Positions 12,401 through 24,031 of a stretch of 64,000 bases of DNA are shown here, one piece after another. The translations under genes were made by a program, and so were the position numbers. Each line of letters starts with the position of its first letter. Positions within the stretch are counted from its first letter, which is position 1. Under the pieces are notes generated by a model, which saw only the letters and a program-made list of their open reading frames with translations, made no database searches and was not told the DNA's origin. Source of the stretch: Hevea brasiliensis (Eukaryota > Streptophyta > Magnoliopsida > Malpighiales > Euphorbiaceae); the NCBI RefSeq assembly GCF_030052815.1, contig NC_079503.1:57764735-57828734 (forward strand), given 5' to 3'.

Positions 12401-13073
12401 GAGAAGATGAAGTTGCAGATTGTGTAATGGGTTTACAACTGCCCATTTAGTGTTTAGTTTATTCCTTAGTGGTCCACTCACTTTAGTTAAATCATTTTAT
12501 ATGTTTAATGTGCTAATTACACAATTTTCACTCCACTTTTGGCTATTTACACTAGGTACCCCTAATTTAATTTTTTCATTATATTTTCCAAGTGTAATAT
12601 TATTTATTTTTAATGGACATTTAGGTCAAAAGACAATTCGGGATGTCAAATGACCACAATGCCCCTGTTCGGGTTGCATTCCCGATTTTTCGGTAACACC
12701 GGGTTTTGTCTGTTTTTCGATTTCTCACTTTTCCTTGTACTAATAATTTAATTTTTCTTTAATATTTCTAATGATATTTATACTTCAATAGGGGTCTCTT
12801 TAAGTCCTAAAAATATTTTCCAGAGTTCCCCGCAGTCCAGGGTCAGTCAACGGTCCACGGCGTGACTTCCTGGTGCAGTCACCCATCGCTAGGGTTCTCG
12901 GCTCGCTTAACTTGGTTACCTTTCTTTGCTATTATTTTTCCTTTATTTTTCTTGTATTTCATTATTTTATATTTCCTCACTCATGTCGAAGTGTAATTCT
13001 AGGCATTCTAGCTGTCCGGACAACACTGGTCACCGGAACAGTAGAACGCACTACCGAACATAGGGGTGTTACA
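9412..13073 (-). mobile_element. Solo LTR, Tekay/Del subfamily B, minus strand
   Basis: It starts TGTCACACCC and ends GGGTGTTACA on the plus strand, so it lies reversed. At 3662 bp it aligns along its length with the reversed B LTRs at 51207 and 57054. It is flanked by AATAA on both sides and lies between the primer site (13147) and gag (9312) of the minus-strand element. This is the signature of an insertion followed by LTR-LTR recombination that removed the internal region. Small frames inside (9839-10045, 12290-13130) are not genes. Confidence 0.9.
9990..10028 (-). other. Double hairpin in the solo B LTR (second stem decayed)
   Basis: TGAGAC-AAT-GTCTCA at 10014-10028 is a perfect stem. 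The neighbouring second stem (GATAGC ... GTCGCC on the minus strand) retains only part of the pairing seen at 54361-54384. Confidence 0.4.
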
Positions 13074-13078
13074 AATAA
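13074..13078. repeat. Target-site duplication AATAA (right) of the solo LTR
   Basis: Matches 9407-9411. Confidence 0.85.
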
Positions 13079-13168
13079 GGACATTGAGCAGTTGTACTTA
13101 GCAAAGAAAAAACACAAATTGACAAATTAAAACATACTTTAAAAATTTGCTCTGATACAACTAAAACA
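13079..13168 (-). other. Leader of the minus-strand chromovirus with primer-binding site
   Basis: On the minus strand this reads from the LTR end through TGTTTTAG, then a Met-tRNA type primer site at 13147-13160. That site has one mismatch to TGGTATCAGAGCAA (a T in place of the second G). CAACTGCTCAATGTC, at about 13080-13100, is also found in the B-type leaders. The leader resumes at 9411 on the far side of the solo LTR. Confidence 0.8.
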
Positions 13169-14542
13169 TGTCACACCTTACCCCTCTGTAAGGCATAACA
13201 TGATCCCGTAGAATACCTAATGAACTACCGAACTTCACCTACCAATAACTCATTAAGTACCCTACAAGGGATTTAAAAATAATTTTCTTACTTTCTATAA
13301 GTGGTGAGTATTTCTAAATAAATATTAAAATCATTTATTCAAAGTTTTAAAACTAGTAAAATTTTTGTCCCATTTATTTTTCCACAAATTTTATAGAAAT
13401 TTCGGCAGAGTGCCGTCTGTATTTTGATAAAACAGTTCTTCAAATTCCTATAAAAAGCACTTCTAATAATTTGTTTCAACAACTTCTTCAATTTCACAAC
13501 CATCCCAATCAATTTCAACATCACTTATCAATTTCCAAAAATTCAAATCCACAATTTCTAATTTAAATATCATCCAAAATATTACAAATTACTTTCATTC
13601 AAATTAAAATAAAATACTTCAATTCATATGTAATTAAATATAAAACAATTTATATACATCATACTAAAAATTTACATTAGGAAAATCTAAACCAAAATTT
13701 ATTACAAACTTTATACAAACTGCTCAAGACCAATTTTACATGTCCATACCTTTACATACATTGCATACATCAAAATAAATTTTTACAGTCAGGGTGTAAA
13801 ATATACCCGATACTTCAAAGTAGGTAGCTCCTCAATCCTCAGCAGCTCAATCTACTGCTCCTCTAGTCTCTATATCTACGACAATAATAACAGCCATCGC
13901 TGAGTACTAGGACTCAGTGGCGCATAACATACTAAAATAAACTTTATTCGGAATTTAAATCACATTTATTCAAAATTTAAATTGAACATGAGCAATACAT
14001 TAAAAACATGACTTTTAAAATTTTAATCCAAACAATTTCATTTCAAAAGTCTCAAAACACATTTCATAAAAACACAGTTATATCATGCCATTCGAAATAA
14101 ATATAATCTCAATAGCTAGAGGCTAAGAAAAAGTCATATCACAAGGCCAGCTAGCTCAAATATATGGGAAACCATTCTTTTTCTTCTTCTACTGGCACAC
14201 ACCTCAACACTTCAGCCAGAGAAGGAATCAAAATTCGAAATTGATTTCCCCCACTAGTCATGCTAGTGAGGTGTTCAAATATATGGTCATGGCACTGTGG
14301 TTTCAAAACTTATCTTAATAATTTACTAAACATTTATTGCTATTTCAAACATACACAAATAAATTTTCAACAATTCAAAGCAAAAGCATAATACATATTT
14401 CATGCACTTTGTAAATGAATTTTAAAGCATTTCGATGTTGTGCACAAACCTTAAGTGAGTCGCCTCTTGCCCTTGACTCGATCCCTCGAGTACTTTTCCG
14501 ATGTTCTTTTCAACTAAAACACACAATTTCACAGTGTTTCAG
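13169..14542 (-). mobile_element. Partial 5' LTR of the minus-strand chromovirus (3' half of the LTR)
   Basis: It begins TGTCACACCTTACCCCTC on the plus strand, directly next to the leader with its primer site, and is homologous to reversed B LTRs as far as GTGTTTCAG. There an A-type LTR interrupts it. Its own hairpin CTGAGT-ACTAGG-ACTCAG is at 13900-13917. The missing 5' half may survive at 47281-48290, but that link is inference. The short frame at 13339-13524 is not supported. Confidence 0.75.
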
Positions 14543-17500
14543 TGTGACACCCTTTACCCGTCTATAGTGTAGCTGAGCAAGTTATGCCACTCAGTGTGCC
14601 GGAGCACCAATTCATGTTTCTATTACAATTTATCTCTTTTAATTCATTTATTTTCAATTTTTGATAAATCTGAATTTTTTTATAAACTTTATAGAAAATC
14701 CGGCAGAGTGCCGGCTATAAATTGGAAAAACAGTTCTTCTGAACCTGTTTAAAAACACTTCCAATATAATTTCCAAATCTAAACTCCATTATACACATTT
14801 CAAGTCAATCTCAAAATCTCAATCTCAAATCACAATACTATTTTTAAAACTTTTTTGTTCACTTCATCACTTGAAGCATATTCATAAATATTCCTCAACA
14901 TTTCATTTATCAACATACATTATACAGAAAATTTCGATAACATGAAATTTCATAGATTTACATTATTACATAATTACAAGAGTTGATAGTTACAATCCCA
15001 AAACTAATACATAATGCAAAATGCAAAATACAAAATGCTACCCAAAATCCTAATGTCCTACCATATGCAGTGCAGATGTGAGGTGACTCTGGACCCCGGA
15101 TGCAGCTCTGAAGGCTCACCCTGTCTGATGTCTGCTGGGCTCCCCAGCTAGGTCTCCAGTACCTGCGTGTGGCAAAAGCGATGCGCTATGCAATTCTGCT
15201 TAGTGGTATATAAAATAAAATAAAATAACTAAAATAAAATAATATGCAGAATGTGTGTTTACAGTTTTGGGTAGACTTAATTTCAGATATTATTTGCAGT
15301 ATTATTCAAATAAAATTTAGTAAGGTTTCTTATTATTGCCTGAGTAACCTATATTAGTCGACTGGACTGGATAAACGGGTAAACTGGCACTGGGTACTAA
15401 GTACCTCGGACCATCACACCATCGATCACATTGTGTCTCCCAGTGTGCAACAGAACAGCTAATAAGCTGTAATAATTATCAGGGTTAAAACCCAAGTATA
15501 TCAACTCAAATAACATAGCCAAAGGCTATTATATCACAGAATGGCATGGGAGGCCATAAAACACAGAATGGCATGAAGTCATATGCAGTATTGCTAACAG
15601 AACCCTATTGGCATGCCAAGCTATCCAAACTAATCTTGTTAGGTATACTAGGGCATATTACACTTTTAAATTTCACAATTTTTGAATTTCAAGTTTGAAT
15701 GTTACTATTCATTTCATTAGTCAACTAAAATGTTGATTTTTGCATAGACAATAGGTACATTGGTTTTAATACTCCCAACATACCACATTTTGCATTCAAA
15801 ATTTGTTGGTATTGGTTTCCAATACCATTTCTAAGCTTAATGTTAATTGGGCAGAATTTTCAATTTTCATGCTTTGTTTTTACTGTTCCATTGGTCATTT
15901 TTTCAGTGGGAATTTGGCAAAATGATCAACATGAAAGTTTTTCCTTATTTTGTCTAGTTGAATTTCCTTTTTTGAATCACTCTATTTGAAGTTTTTTAGC
16001 TCTAATTATGGCCCAAAAACCACAACTGGCTAGATTAAAATTTTGTCCAGAATTTCTGGACTGACCAAATCTACAGTACTTGGAACAGTGACTACAACTC
16101 ACCTTTTGAATATGTTCTGGTCATAATTTGGGTTATATTTCTTCATGAAAGTTGTAGATCTATATCTCAGGTTATTGTTGGTAAAATTTCAGGTCAATTG
16201 GACCTTTCTACACTGAGTTATAGCCAAATGACCAAACACTATTCATTTGATCATTTTGCCCAGGCAGACTACAGGTCACCCGGATTAGGGTAAACTTTTG
16301 GTCAACTTGGTTTGGTTTTCTGGGCATGATTTCTTCACCAAAGTTGTGCCATTATGTGTCTAGTTTCATGTCAAATTGGCATTGAACCAATTAAACCTCT
16401 AAAATTCAAGTTATTGCTGCCCAAACCTGCTGGACTCATGTCCAATCCTACTGGTCACCAAGGGTAGCCACACCAAACCCAAATCCCACCACACAATTCA
16501 CTTCATTTTTTATTCAAACCAAACCAAATGGTCACTAATTGACCATTAAAACCTACTTCCATCATCACATGATCAAGGTCACATTTTCCACCCCAAACCC
16601 TAACTCAACATTACAAAACCATGCATTATCATTGCATTTCATCACTTCACTTACAAGATGTTATGGGCAGCCATACTACCTTTTTACCTTCATTGAAATC
16701 ATCACAATCTTGCCCTAACCATGGCTGCCGAAAATTATGGGTTGGCATACAAATGGTATTCAACAAATTTTCTTTATAAATTGCACTCATACATAGTCTT
16801 TAACATGAATTTGAGGTGAAAACTAAGGTTAGGTCACTAACCTCTATGGAGTGAAGTTTCCCCTCTCGCTAGGGTTTTTGTTTTCCTCTTATTTTTACTC
16901 CCAAAAGAATCATCAAGATGCAAGAACACTTTTTTGTGTTGGTAGCATTGGGTTTTGTGGGGTGATAGCTAGGGAAATCAAGCTTGAAAATGGTGGTTAT
17001 GGTGGGTAAGGTCACGGAAAGAAAAAGATAGGGAGAGAATGTTCTGATTTCATTTCATTTTTCAGCCCATTTTATCTCTTTTAAATAAAGTTATGCCATG
17101 TGTCAACATTGGATTGGTTGGGAGAATCTTAATGACATCATTATGATGTCATAAGTCCATTTTCTTTTATTTTCTCTCCTTTTCTTGTCTATTTAATTGC
17201 AATTAAATTTTTAACAACATTTATTCATATTTTATGTTATATAAATTATTTATTTAACTGGACAAGTTGGCCAAAAATCATCTCTGAAGACAAAATGACC
17301 AAAATGCCCTCCGTTTGGCTTAACGAGCCAAAATTGTCTGTATCTATTAAAAAATTTTTATAAGCATTTCCTTGGCATTCTAATGCCATAAGAACCTCAA
17401 TAACCCTTCTCTGGAGTTCCAATAATTATTTTATAATTTTCCCCCTGGTCTAGGGCTCCTAGTTGCGAGAACTGCAACTTCTCACTAAGTTACCCATCGC

Positions 17501-17647
17501 TAGGGCGCCAGCTCATTTAACTTAGTTGTATTTTATTTTTAAAATTTTTTCTAAAATTTTCTTATTAATATTTGAGTTAATTATGGTTCCTCACTTTAGT
17601 TTAAATATTTTTTTGGACGTTCTTCTTTGTCGGACCGACATTGATGC
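14543..17647 (-). mobile_element. Tekay/Del A-type LTR, minus strand, lacking about 45 bp of its 5' end
   Basis: The plus strand starts TGTGACACCC, the reverse of the A LTR terminus, and continues reversed along the A LTR to GTCGGACCGACATTG. The last 45 or so bases (the LTR start) are missing at the junction with the forward LTR at 17648. It is more diverged from the A1 LTRs than those are from each other. It forms the left arm of a large inverted repeat. It carries the palindrome ATGACATCAT-T-ATGATGTCAT at 17132-17152 and the reversed double hairpin at 15165-15203. Confidence 0.85.
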
Positions 17648-18182
17648 AGTAACACCCTCCTGTAGCAACTCTGTACATTCTCTTATTAGGTGACGGTGTT
17701 GGTCGAGCAGCTAGAAGGTCTGAAAAATATTTAAACTAAAGTGAGGAACCATAATTAACTCAAATATTAATAAGAAAAATTTAGAAAAAAATTTTAGAAA
17801 TAAAATACAACCAAGTTAAATGAGCCGGTGCCCAAGCGATGGGTAACCCAGAGGGAAGTTGCGGTTCTCACAACTAGGAGCCCTAGACCCAGGGAAAAAT
17901 TCATAAAATAATTTTTGGGACTCCAGAGAAGGGTCATTGAGGTCCCTATGGCATTAGAATGCCAAGAAAATTTTTAGAAAATTTTTTGATTCGGTACAGA
18001 TATTTTTGACCCGTTAAGCCAATCGGAGGGCATTTTGGTCATTTACTTCAGAGGCGATTTTTGGCCGACTTGTCCAGTTGAGTAAATAATTATTATGACA
18101 AAAAATATGAATTAATGTTGATGAAAAATTAATTTAAAGTTAGTAGAAAAGAAAAGAAAAGAAAAATCAATATAATGCAAAT

Positions 18183-18205
18183 AATGACATCATTATGATG
18201 TCATT
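18183..18205. promoter_or_regulatory. Perfect palindrome in A1 5' LTR U3
   Basis: AATGACATCAT-T-ATGATGTCATT: 11-base arms around a single T, about 535 bp into the LTR. The same position in the 3' LTR (26008-26030) has one change. It contains two overlapping bZIP-like octamers; the function is inferred. Confidence 0.45.
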
Positions 18206-20086
18206 TAAAAGTTCCCACCAATCACAATTAAACAACCATTTAATTAACTAATAAAAGAGACAATTGGGACCAAAGAAACTAAAAAAACCTATCAGCCATC
18301 TTCTTCCCCATTCCAGCCGCACCACCATGGAAGCCCTCATCTCCTTCTTCATTCAAGCTTGAAAATCTCTCTCTAACCTTACCCCAAAACCTTTAACTCC
18401 CTTCACAAAAATTGGTCACCCAACCTTGCTAAAGTGTTTGGTAGCCTAGAAAAGGAAAGAAAGTGAAGTTTAAGCTTGGAAAATTCTGCCCTACAAGAGG
18501 TTAGTGCCTATTTATACATAAATCTTTCTTATTCCATGTTAGGGACTTGAATTGAGCATGAAAGTGTAACTTAAATAAAGTAAAACTTAGGCATATGCAT
18601 CCCATGGAATTCGGCAGCCTAGTGAGGGTCATGATTTTGATTGTTTAGATGGACTTAAAGTAGACTAGAGAGGGTGTTTAAAGTATATATTTATGTGGAT
18701 AATGAATTAGTTAGTTAACTAAGGTAACTAGTGTGAAATTGAAATGGGAATTAGGGTTTTGGGAGTGAAATTCGGACTTAGCTTATGAAATGATGAGTGA
18801 ACATTCTAATGGTCAATTAGTGACCATTTGAGGTAAGTTGACCATAATTTGAAGTGAATTAGAGTATTACAAACTGAAATGGTATCTTTGCCTAGTGAGG
18901 GCGGCGGGGAGGCTGTGAGTCGGCTGTTTGGACTGCCATAACTCTGGCTGTGTAGGTTCAATTGGTGTTTGGCCAATTGGACATGAAACTAGACACATAA
19001 TGGCACAATTTTGGTGAAGAAACCATGCCCAAAAGACCAAAGCAAGTGGACCAAAAACTGGCCCCAACCCGGATGTCCTGCAACCAGAACCTGCAGAATG
19101 ACCAAATGAACAGTAATTGTTCATTTGGCCATAACTCATTGTAGAATGGGCCAATTGACCTGAAATTTTTACAGTAACAATATATAGACAAACAAATTTC
19201 ATGAAGAAACCTACCCCAAATTATGGCCAGAACATATCCAACAAGGCAGTTGAAGTCAGCATTCACTTTGCTGTAGATATGGTCAGTCTGATTTTCAATC
19301 CGGCCAGCTGTGGTTTTTGGACCATAACTGGAGCTACAAAACTCCAAATGGAGTGATTCAAAAAAAGGAAATTCTACTTGACAAAATAAGGAACAACTTT
19401 CATTGTTTACCATTTCCTCAAATTCCCACTGTAACAGTCACTAATAGAACAGTAAAGTTAGGGTACAAAAACTGAAAATTCTATTCCCTTAGTTCTAAGC
19501 TTAGAAATGGTATTGGTGATTAATTCCAACAAGTTTTGAATGCAAAATGTGGTACATTAGGGGTGTTAAAACCAATGTACCTATTTTCTATCCAAAAGTC
19601 AACATTTTTGTTGACCAATGAAGTGAATAGTGACACCAAAACTTGAAATTCAAAAATTGAAGAATTCAAAAGTATCAAATGCCCTAGTATACCTAACAAG
19701 ATTGGTTTGGATAGTTTGGCATGCCAATAGGGTTCAGCTAGTAGTACTGCACATGGCATTATGCCATTTTGTGATTTCATGGCTTTTGGCCATTCTGACA
19801 TTGTGTTGATATTTGGCCTTGTGCCTATGGTCATTATAGCTTATTAGCTGCATTGCACACGGAGATGCATATGTGACCGATGGTGTGACGGCGAGGTACT
19901 ATATGCCCGATGCGGTTACCGTTTATCGATCCGATCATCCAGTATAGGTTACTTGGGCAACCAAAAGAATGAAAGTGGATAAAGTTAACAAAATAAATGA
20001 TTATAACAAGTACAAAACCAGTAAAACATCGATACATTCAATACATATTTATTTTCTGCTATTCCTTTTATTTTATTATTGCACCA

Positions 20087-20125
20087 CTAAGCATTATTGT
20101 TTAGCGCGTTGCTTTTGCCACACGT
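20087..20125 (+). other. Double hairpin of the A1 5' LTR
   Basis: CTAAGC-ATTATT-GTTTAG at 20087-20104, followed at once by CGCGTTGC-TTTT-GCCACACG, then TAGGT. It is about 630 bp from the LTR 3' end. Confidence 0.5.
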
Positions 20126-20722
20126 AGGTTCTGGAGATACTGATCGAGAGCCTAGTAGACCACAGACTGGGTGAGTCCATCCTGCAGCTCTGCATAGTGT
20201 CCGTGTCACCTCACCATCTTCAGTGCATTGGTAGGACACTAGGTTTCATTTTGATATTTTGTAACTAATTTTTATTTTCTCATATGTAATTGAACTTATG
20301 AAATGTATTTTGATGTTCATGTAAATAATGAGAATTGTGTTTGTGAATGGAAAAGTGAATGTTTATCTGTGATTTAGACATGATTATCACATGAGATGAA
20401 TGATTGAGAAATGAAATTGAAAAATGTTGAGATTTTGATATTGGAGTTTGAGATGATTGAATATGATTATTGGAAGAGTTTTTCACAGGTTCCGAAGAAC
20501 TGTTTTCTCCATTTTTAGCCGGTACTCTGCCGGATTTTCTATAAAATTTTCGGAACCTCAAATAAATTAAAATTTCAACAAATGACTTAAATAGATTATA
20601 TTTCACAAATTATGTTCAAAATTATGATGAAAATTAGTTAAGATAAAATAGAGTGTTCCGGTACACCGTGTGACATAGCTTACTCGGATATACTGTAGAC
20701 GGGTAAGGGGTGTCACATTTAG

Positions 20723-20736
20723 TGGTATCAGAGCAC
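20723..20736 (+). other. Primer-binding site of A1
   Basis: TGGTATCAGAGCAC, complementary to the 3' end of initiator-Met type tRNA as in most plant LTR elements, five bases after the LTR terminus. Confidence 0.9.
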
Positions 20737-20844
20737 GGTTTAGGGGTTTTTGGGCCTAGATTGAGTCCATACCATGCATTGCATTTGTAAGAGTCGAGGT
20801 GACACTAATGCAGATCTGTTTGTCTTTCTTATTTTGAATAGGAT

Positions 20845-21972
20845 ATGGACCCTACATCACAGAGAGCAGTTGAGGAGGAAGTGGAGAGTCATGCTCCACC
20901 TTCAGCAGCTGAGACTGGGGGTATGGGAGAACCTGCTCCGCCAGCTCAAGCAGAGCCTGCTCAACCTCCACAGGCCATGTTTCAGCAAATGGCAGAATTC
21001 TTCAAAGAAATGGCTGGGGTAATTCCCCCACCACCACCACCTCCACAACCAAAATCACACCTGGAAAAATTGAGAAAGTTTGGAGCAGTGGACTTCTTTG
21101 GCAAGAGAGAAGATGATTCTGTTGCAGCCGAAAATTGTTTGAACAGAACAGGCAAAGTTTTAAAACAACTCCACTGCACTCCAGAGCAAAACTTAGAAGC
21201 TGCCATATCTCTGTTGCAAGATGATGCATATGAATGGTGGGATACTGTATCTAGTGAAATAGAGTCAGAAATAGTAACTTGGGACTTCTTTCTCTCTGAA
21301 TTTAAGAAGAAATATGTGGGCAGTATATATCTGGAAGAGAGAAGAAGAGAGTTTATTAATCTAAGGCAGAGACAGCTGTCAGTGGCCGAGTATGAAAAGG
21401 AATTCATCAGGTTGAGCTGCTACGGAAGGGAGATAGTCCCTAATGAGGCTGAAAGGTGTAAGAGATTTGAAGAGGGACTAAATGACAACATAAAGATCAT
21501 GATCACTGCCTTGGGAATCATAGAGTTCACCAAGTTAGTGGAAGCTGCAATAAAGGTTGAAAAGGTTAGAATAAGTGAGCAGACCAGAAGAGAGAGACAG
21601 CAGAAGAGGGGCCCGGGTCAGTCTAGTTCATTTCCTACACCAGGGAAGAAGTTCAAGGGTCCACCTGCACAGAGTTCAGGTCAGCCACAAGGTCAGGGTA
21701 AGTCTCAGGGGCCCAGGCCACAGTTTACCCCTAGGAGAGGTCAGTCCACACCATCAGTGGGCAGTTCTCCAGGGATGGGGTTCAGGGGACCAGCCCCAGC
21801 ATCTTCTGCGTGTCCACATTGTTTGAAATGGCATAATGGAGAGTGTTGGAGAGTGACTGGTGCCTGCTTAAGGTGTGGGTCAACAGAGCATCAATTGAAG
21901 AACTGTCCACGCAGAACTATTACCGCTGCTCCAACACAAGCGCATGCACTGCTCTGCACCACAAAGGGGTAG
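20845..21972 (+). CDS. gag: Gag polyprotein of chromovirus A1 (C-terminus shifted)
   Basis: 375 codons. The start ATG lies four bases after a pyrimidine-rich stretch ending in AG. The N-terminal 75 residues are rich in Pro, Gln and Ala. The retrotransposon capsid domain spans about residues 80-230 (DDAYEWWDTV, FFLSEFKKKYVG, YEKEFIRLS). A basic Gln/Gly/Pro-rich linker follows. The nucleocapsid has CPHCLKWHNGEC and then the knuckle CLRCGSTEHQLKNC near residue 345, with all CX2CX4HX4C ligands present. The last dozen residues differ from A2 because of a small indel near 21945, which uncouples gag from the protease frame. The protein would form the particle that packages element RNA. Confidence 0.85.
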   Translation: MDPTSQRAVEEEVESHAPPSAAETGGMGEPAPPAQAEPAQPPQAMFQQMAEFFKEMAGVIPPPPPPPQPKSHLEKLRKFGAVDFFGKREDDSVAAENCLNRTGKVLKQLHCTPEQNLEAAISLLQDDAYEWWDTVSSEIESEIVTWDFFLSEFKKKYVGSIYLEERRREFINLRQRQLSVAEYEKEFIRLSCYGREIVPNEAERCKRFEEGLNDNIKIMITALGIIEFTKLVEAAIKVEKVRISEQTRRERQQKRGPGQSSSFPTPGKKFKGPPAQSSGQPQGQGKSQGPRPQFTPRRGQSTPSVGSSPGMGFRGPAPASSACPHCLKWHNGECWRVTGACLRCGSTEHQLKNCPRRTITAAPTQAHALLCTTKG

Positions 21973-22516
21973 GAAATCTAGCAATCACGCAGCGATGGGA
22001 CCATCACAGAGGCACATCGAGCCAGAGAGGCCTAATAACAGACCACCTGCCAGAGCTTATGCCATGAGAGCTCAGGAGGAGCAAGATGCGCCGGACGTCA
22101 TTAGGGGTACGTTCTCCCTCTACAATACATCTGTACATGCATTGATGGATCCAGGATCCACTCATTCATACATCTGCATCAACCTACCCGTATAAAGGGG
22201 GATACTAGTAGGGGAGAGTGACCAAGACATTCTGGTCACTAATCCATTGGGCCACTGTGTGGTAGTGAACAAAGTGTACAAGGGTTGCCCGTTAAGGATT
22301 CAGGGGTATGAATTCTTCGCAGACCTGATTGAGTTGCCTTTCCATGAGTTTGACGTGATTTTGGGAATGGACTGGTTGTCACGTCATCAGGCAATAGTTG
22401 ATTGCAAATTGAAGAGAATTTCTCTGAAAACTTCTGAGGGTAATGAGATCACAGTTGTGGGGGAAGGGATGATTTCTTGTCCAATGTCATCTCACCACGA
22501 TTTGCAAGAAGAATGA
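21973..22516 (+). pseudogene. pol: Protease region of A1
   Basis: From about 22060 the frame reads RGTFSLYNTSVHALMDPGSTHSYI, the retropepsin-like active-site region, to a TAA at 22193-22195 where A2 has GAA. It resumes at 22247-22516 with GMDWLSRH. The C-terminal residues of the domain then shift frame into 22477-22872. At least two lesions separate it from gag and RT. Non-functional as sequenced. Confidence 0.85.
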
Positions 22517-24031
22517 TGAGAAAAGGCTGTGAAGCCTACCTAGCACATGTGGTGGATACTAGGCAGGCTAAGCCAGATCTATGTGACATACCCACAGTAA
22601 GAGACTTCCCAGATGTATTTCCTGAAGAATTGCCTGGTTTGCCACCAGAAAGGGAAGTCGAATTTGTTATTGAGACACTGCCGGGTGCAGCACCCATTTC
22701 TATTGCTCCTTCTAGGATGGCATCCACTGAATTGAGGGAGTTGAAAACTCAGTTGCAAGAGTTGCTTGATAAGGGGTTCATATGCCCCAGTGTGTCACCG
22801 TGGGGAGCTCCAGTGCTGTTTGCAAAGAAGAAGGATGGGACTTTGAGGCTATGTATCGATTCTGGCGATTGAATAAAGTGGTATGAAGAACAAATATCCG
22901 TTGCCTAGAATTGATGATCTGTTTGATCAGTTGAAGGGAGCAGGAGTATTTTCCAAGATTGATCTCAGATCAGGGTATCATCAGTTGAGGGTGAAGGATG
23001 TAGATGTGCCAAAGACTGCATTCAGGACCCGGTATGGGCATTATGAGTTTCTGGTGATGCCCTTTGGCCTAACAAATACACCAGCCGCAGTCATGGACCT
23101 TATGAACCATATCTTCCATCCACACTTAGATCGGTTCGTAGTGGTCTTTATTGATGATATTTTGGTGTATTCCAAGACCAGGGAAGAACATGATGAACAT
23201 TTGAGGATTGTTCTGCAAACCTTGAGAGAAAAGAAGCTGTATGCTAAGTTGTCCAAGTGTGACTTCTGGTTGAATGAGATTGCATTCCTTGGACACATAG
23301 TGTCAGCTGATGGGATTAGAGTGGATCCCAAGAAAATAGAAGCAGTGATGGAATGGAAGCCTCCCAGGAATACAACTGAGGTTAGAAGCTTCTTGGGGCT
23401 AGCTGGGTATTACAGAAGATTTGTGAAGGGATTTTCCTTAATAGCCGCTCCAATGACCAAGTTGTTACACAAGAATGTCAGATTTGACTGGAATGACAAG
23501 TGTCAGACCAGTTTTGAGAAGTTAAAGGCTATGTTGACAGAGGCACCAGTGTTAATACAGCCAGTGTCAGGAAAGGACTTTGTGGTCTATAGTGATGCCT
23601 CTCATAATGGGTTAGGGTGTGTATTGATGCAAGAGGGAAAGGTGGTCGCTTATGCTTCCAGGCAGCTAAGGCCACATGAACAGAATTACCCTACCCATGA
23701 TCTAGAGCTTGCAGCAATTATCTTCGCACTGAAGATATGGAGGCATTACTTGTATGGTGAAAAGTGCTACATTTACACGGACCACAAAAGCCTGAAATAC
23801 TTGCCAACCCAGAAAGAGCTCAACCTTAGACAGAGACGATGGATTGAGTTCCTGAAGGACTATGATTGTGTAATTGACTACCATCCTGGAAAAGCAAATG
23901 TAGTTGCTGATGCTTTGAGCAGAAAATCCGTCACAGCTTTGAGATCATTGAATGCTCGTCTATCTTTGGTTCGAGATGGAGCTATTTTGGCTGAGTTGCA
24001 AGTGAGGCCAAACTGCTCTGACAGATTTTAG
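22517..24031 (+). pseudogene. pol: Reverse transcriptase and RNase H of A1
   Basis: Two blocks. The first, to 22872, holds [11 protein letters not shown] and [18 protein letters not shown]. It breaks at 22860-22885, where the conserved segment before NKV is altered. The second, 22883-24031, is 382 codons and carries [41 protein letters not shown] (23147-23176, RT catalytic Asp pair), [13 protein letters not shown], RNase [26 protein letters not shown] and [13 protein letters not shown]. It ends at a TAG at 24029 after an indel near 24012. The break before NKV also occurs, slightly differently, in A2. Confidence 0.88.

Larger units (their letters stand above)
17648..20717 (+). mobile_element. 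5' LTR of chromovirus A1
   Basis: It runs from AGTAACACCC (T to A at the first base of the expected TGTAACACCC) to GGGTGTCACA, 3070 bp. It is nearly identical to the A1 3' LTR at 25466, with only a few differences per hundred bases in the stretches compared by eye, so the insertion is relatively young. A primer site follows five bases later. Frames at 18867-20606 lie on the reverse strand inside the LTR and have no recognisable domain. Confidence 0.92.

Noticed and set aside
9412..13073. Reading this as the regular 5' LTR of the minus chromovirus
   Set aside because: AATAA duplications flank it, and the real primer site with its own LTR lies at 13147-13169.
18867..20606. Reverse-strand frames of 67-151 codons, repeated at 26631-28445 and partly at 44147-45043
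   Set aside because: They lie within LTRs, recur only because the LTR is repeated, show no domain, and differ in frame between copies.
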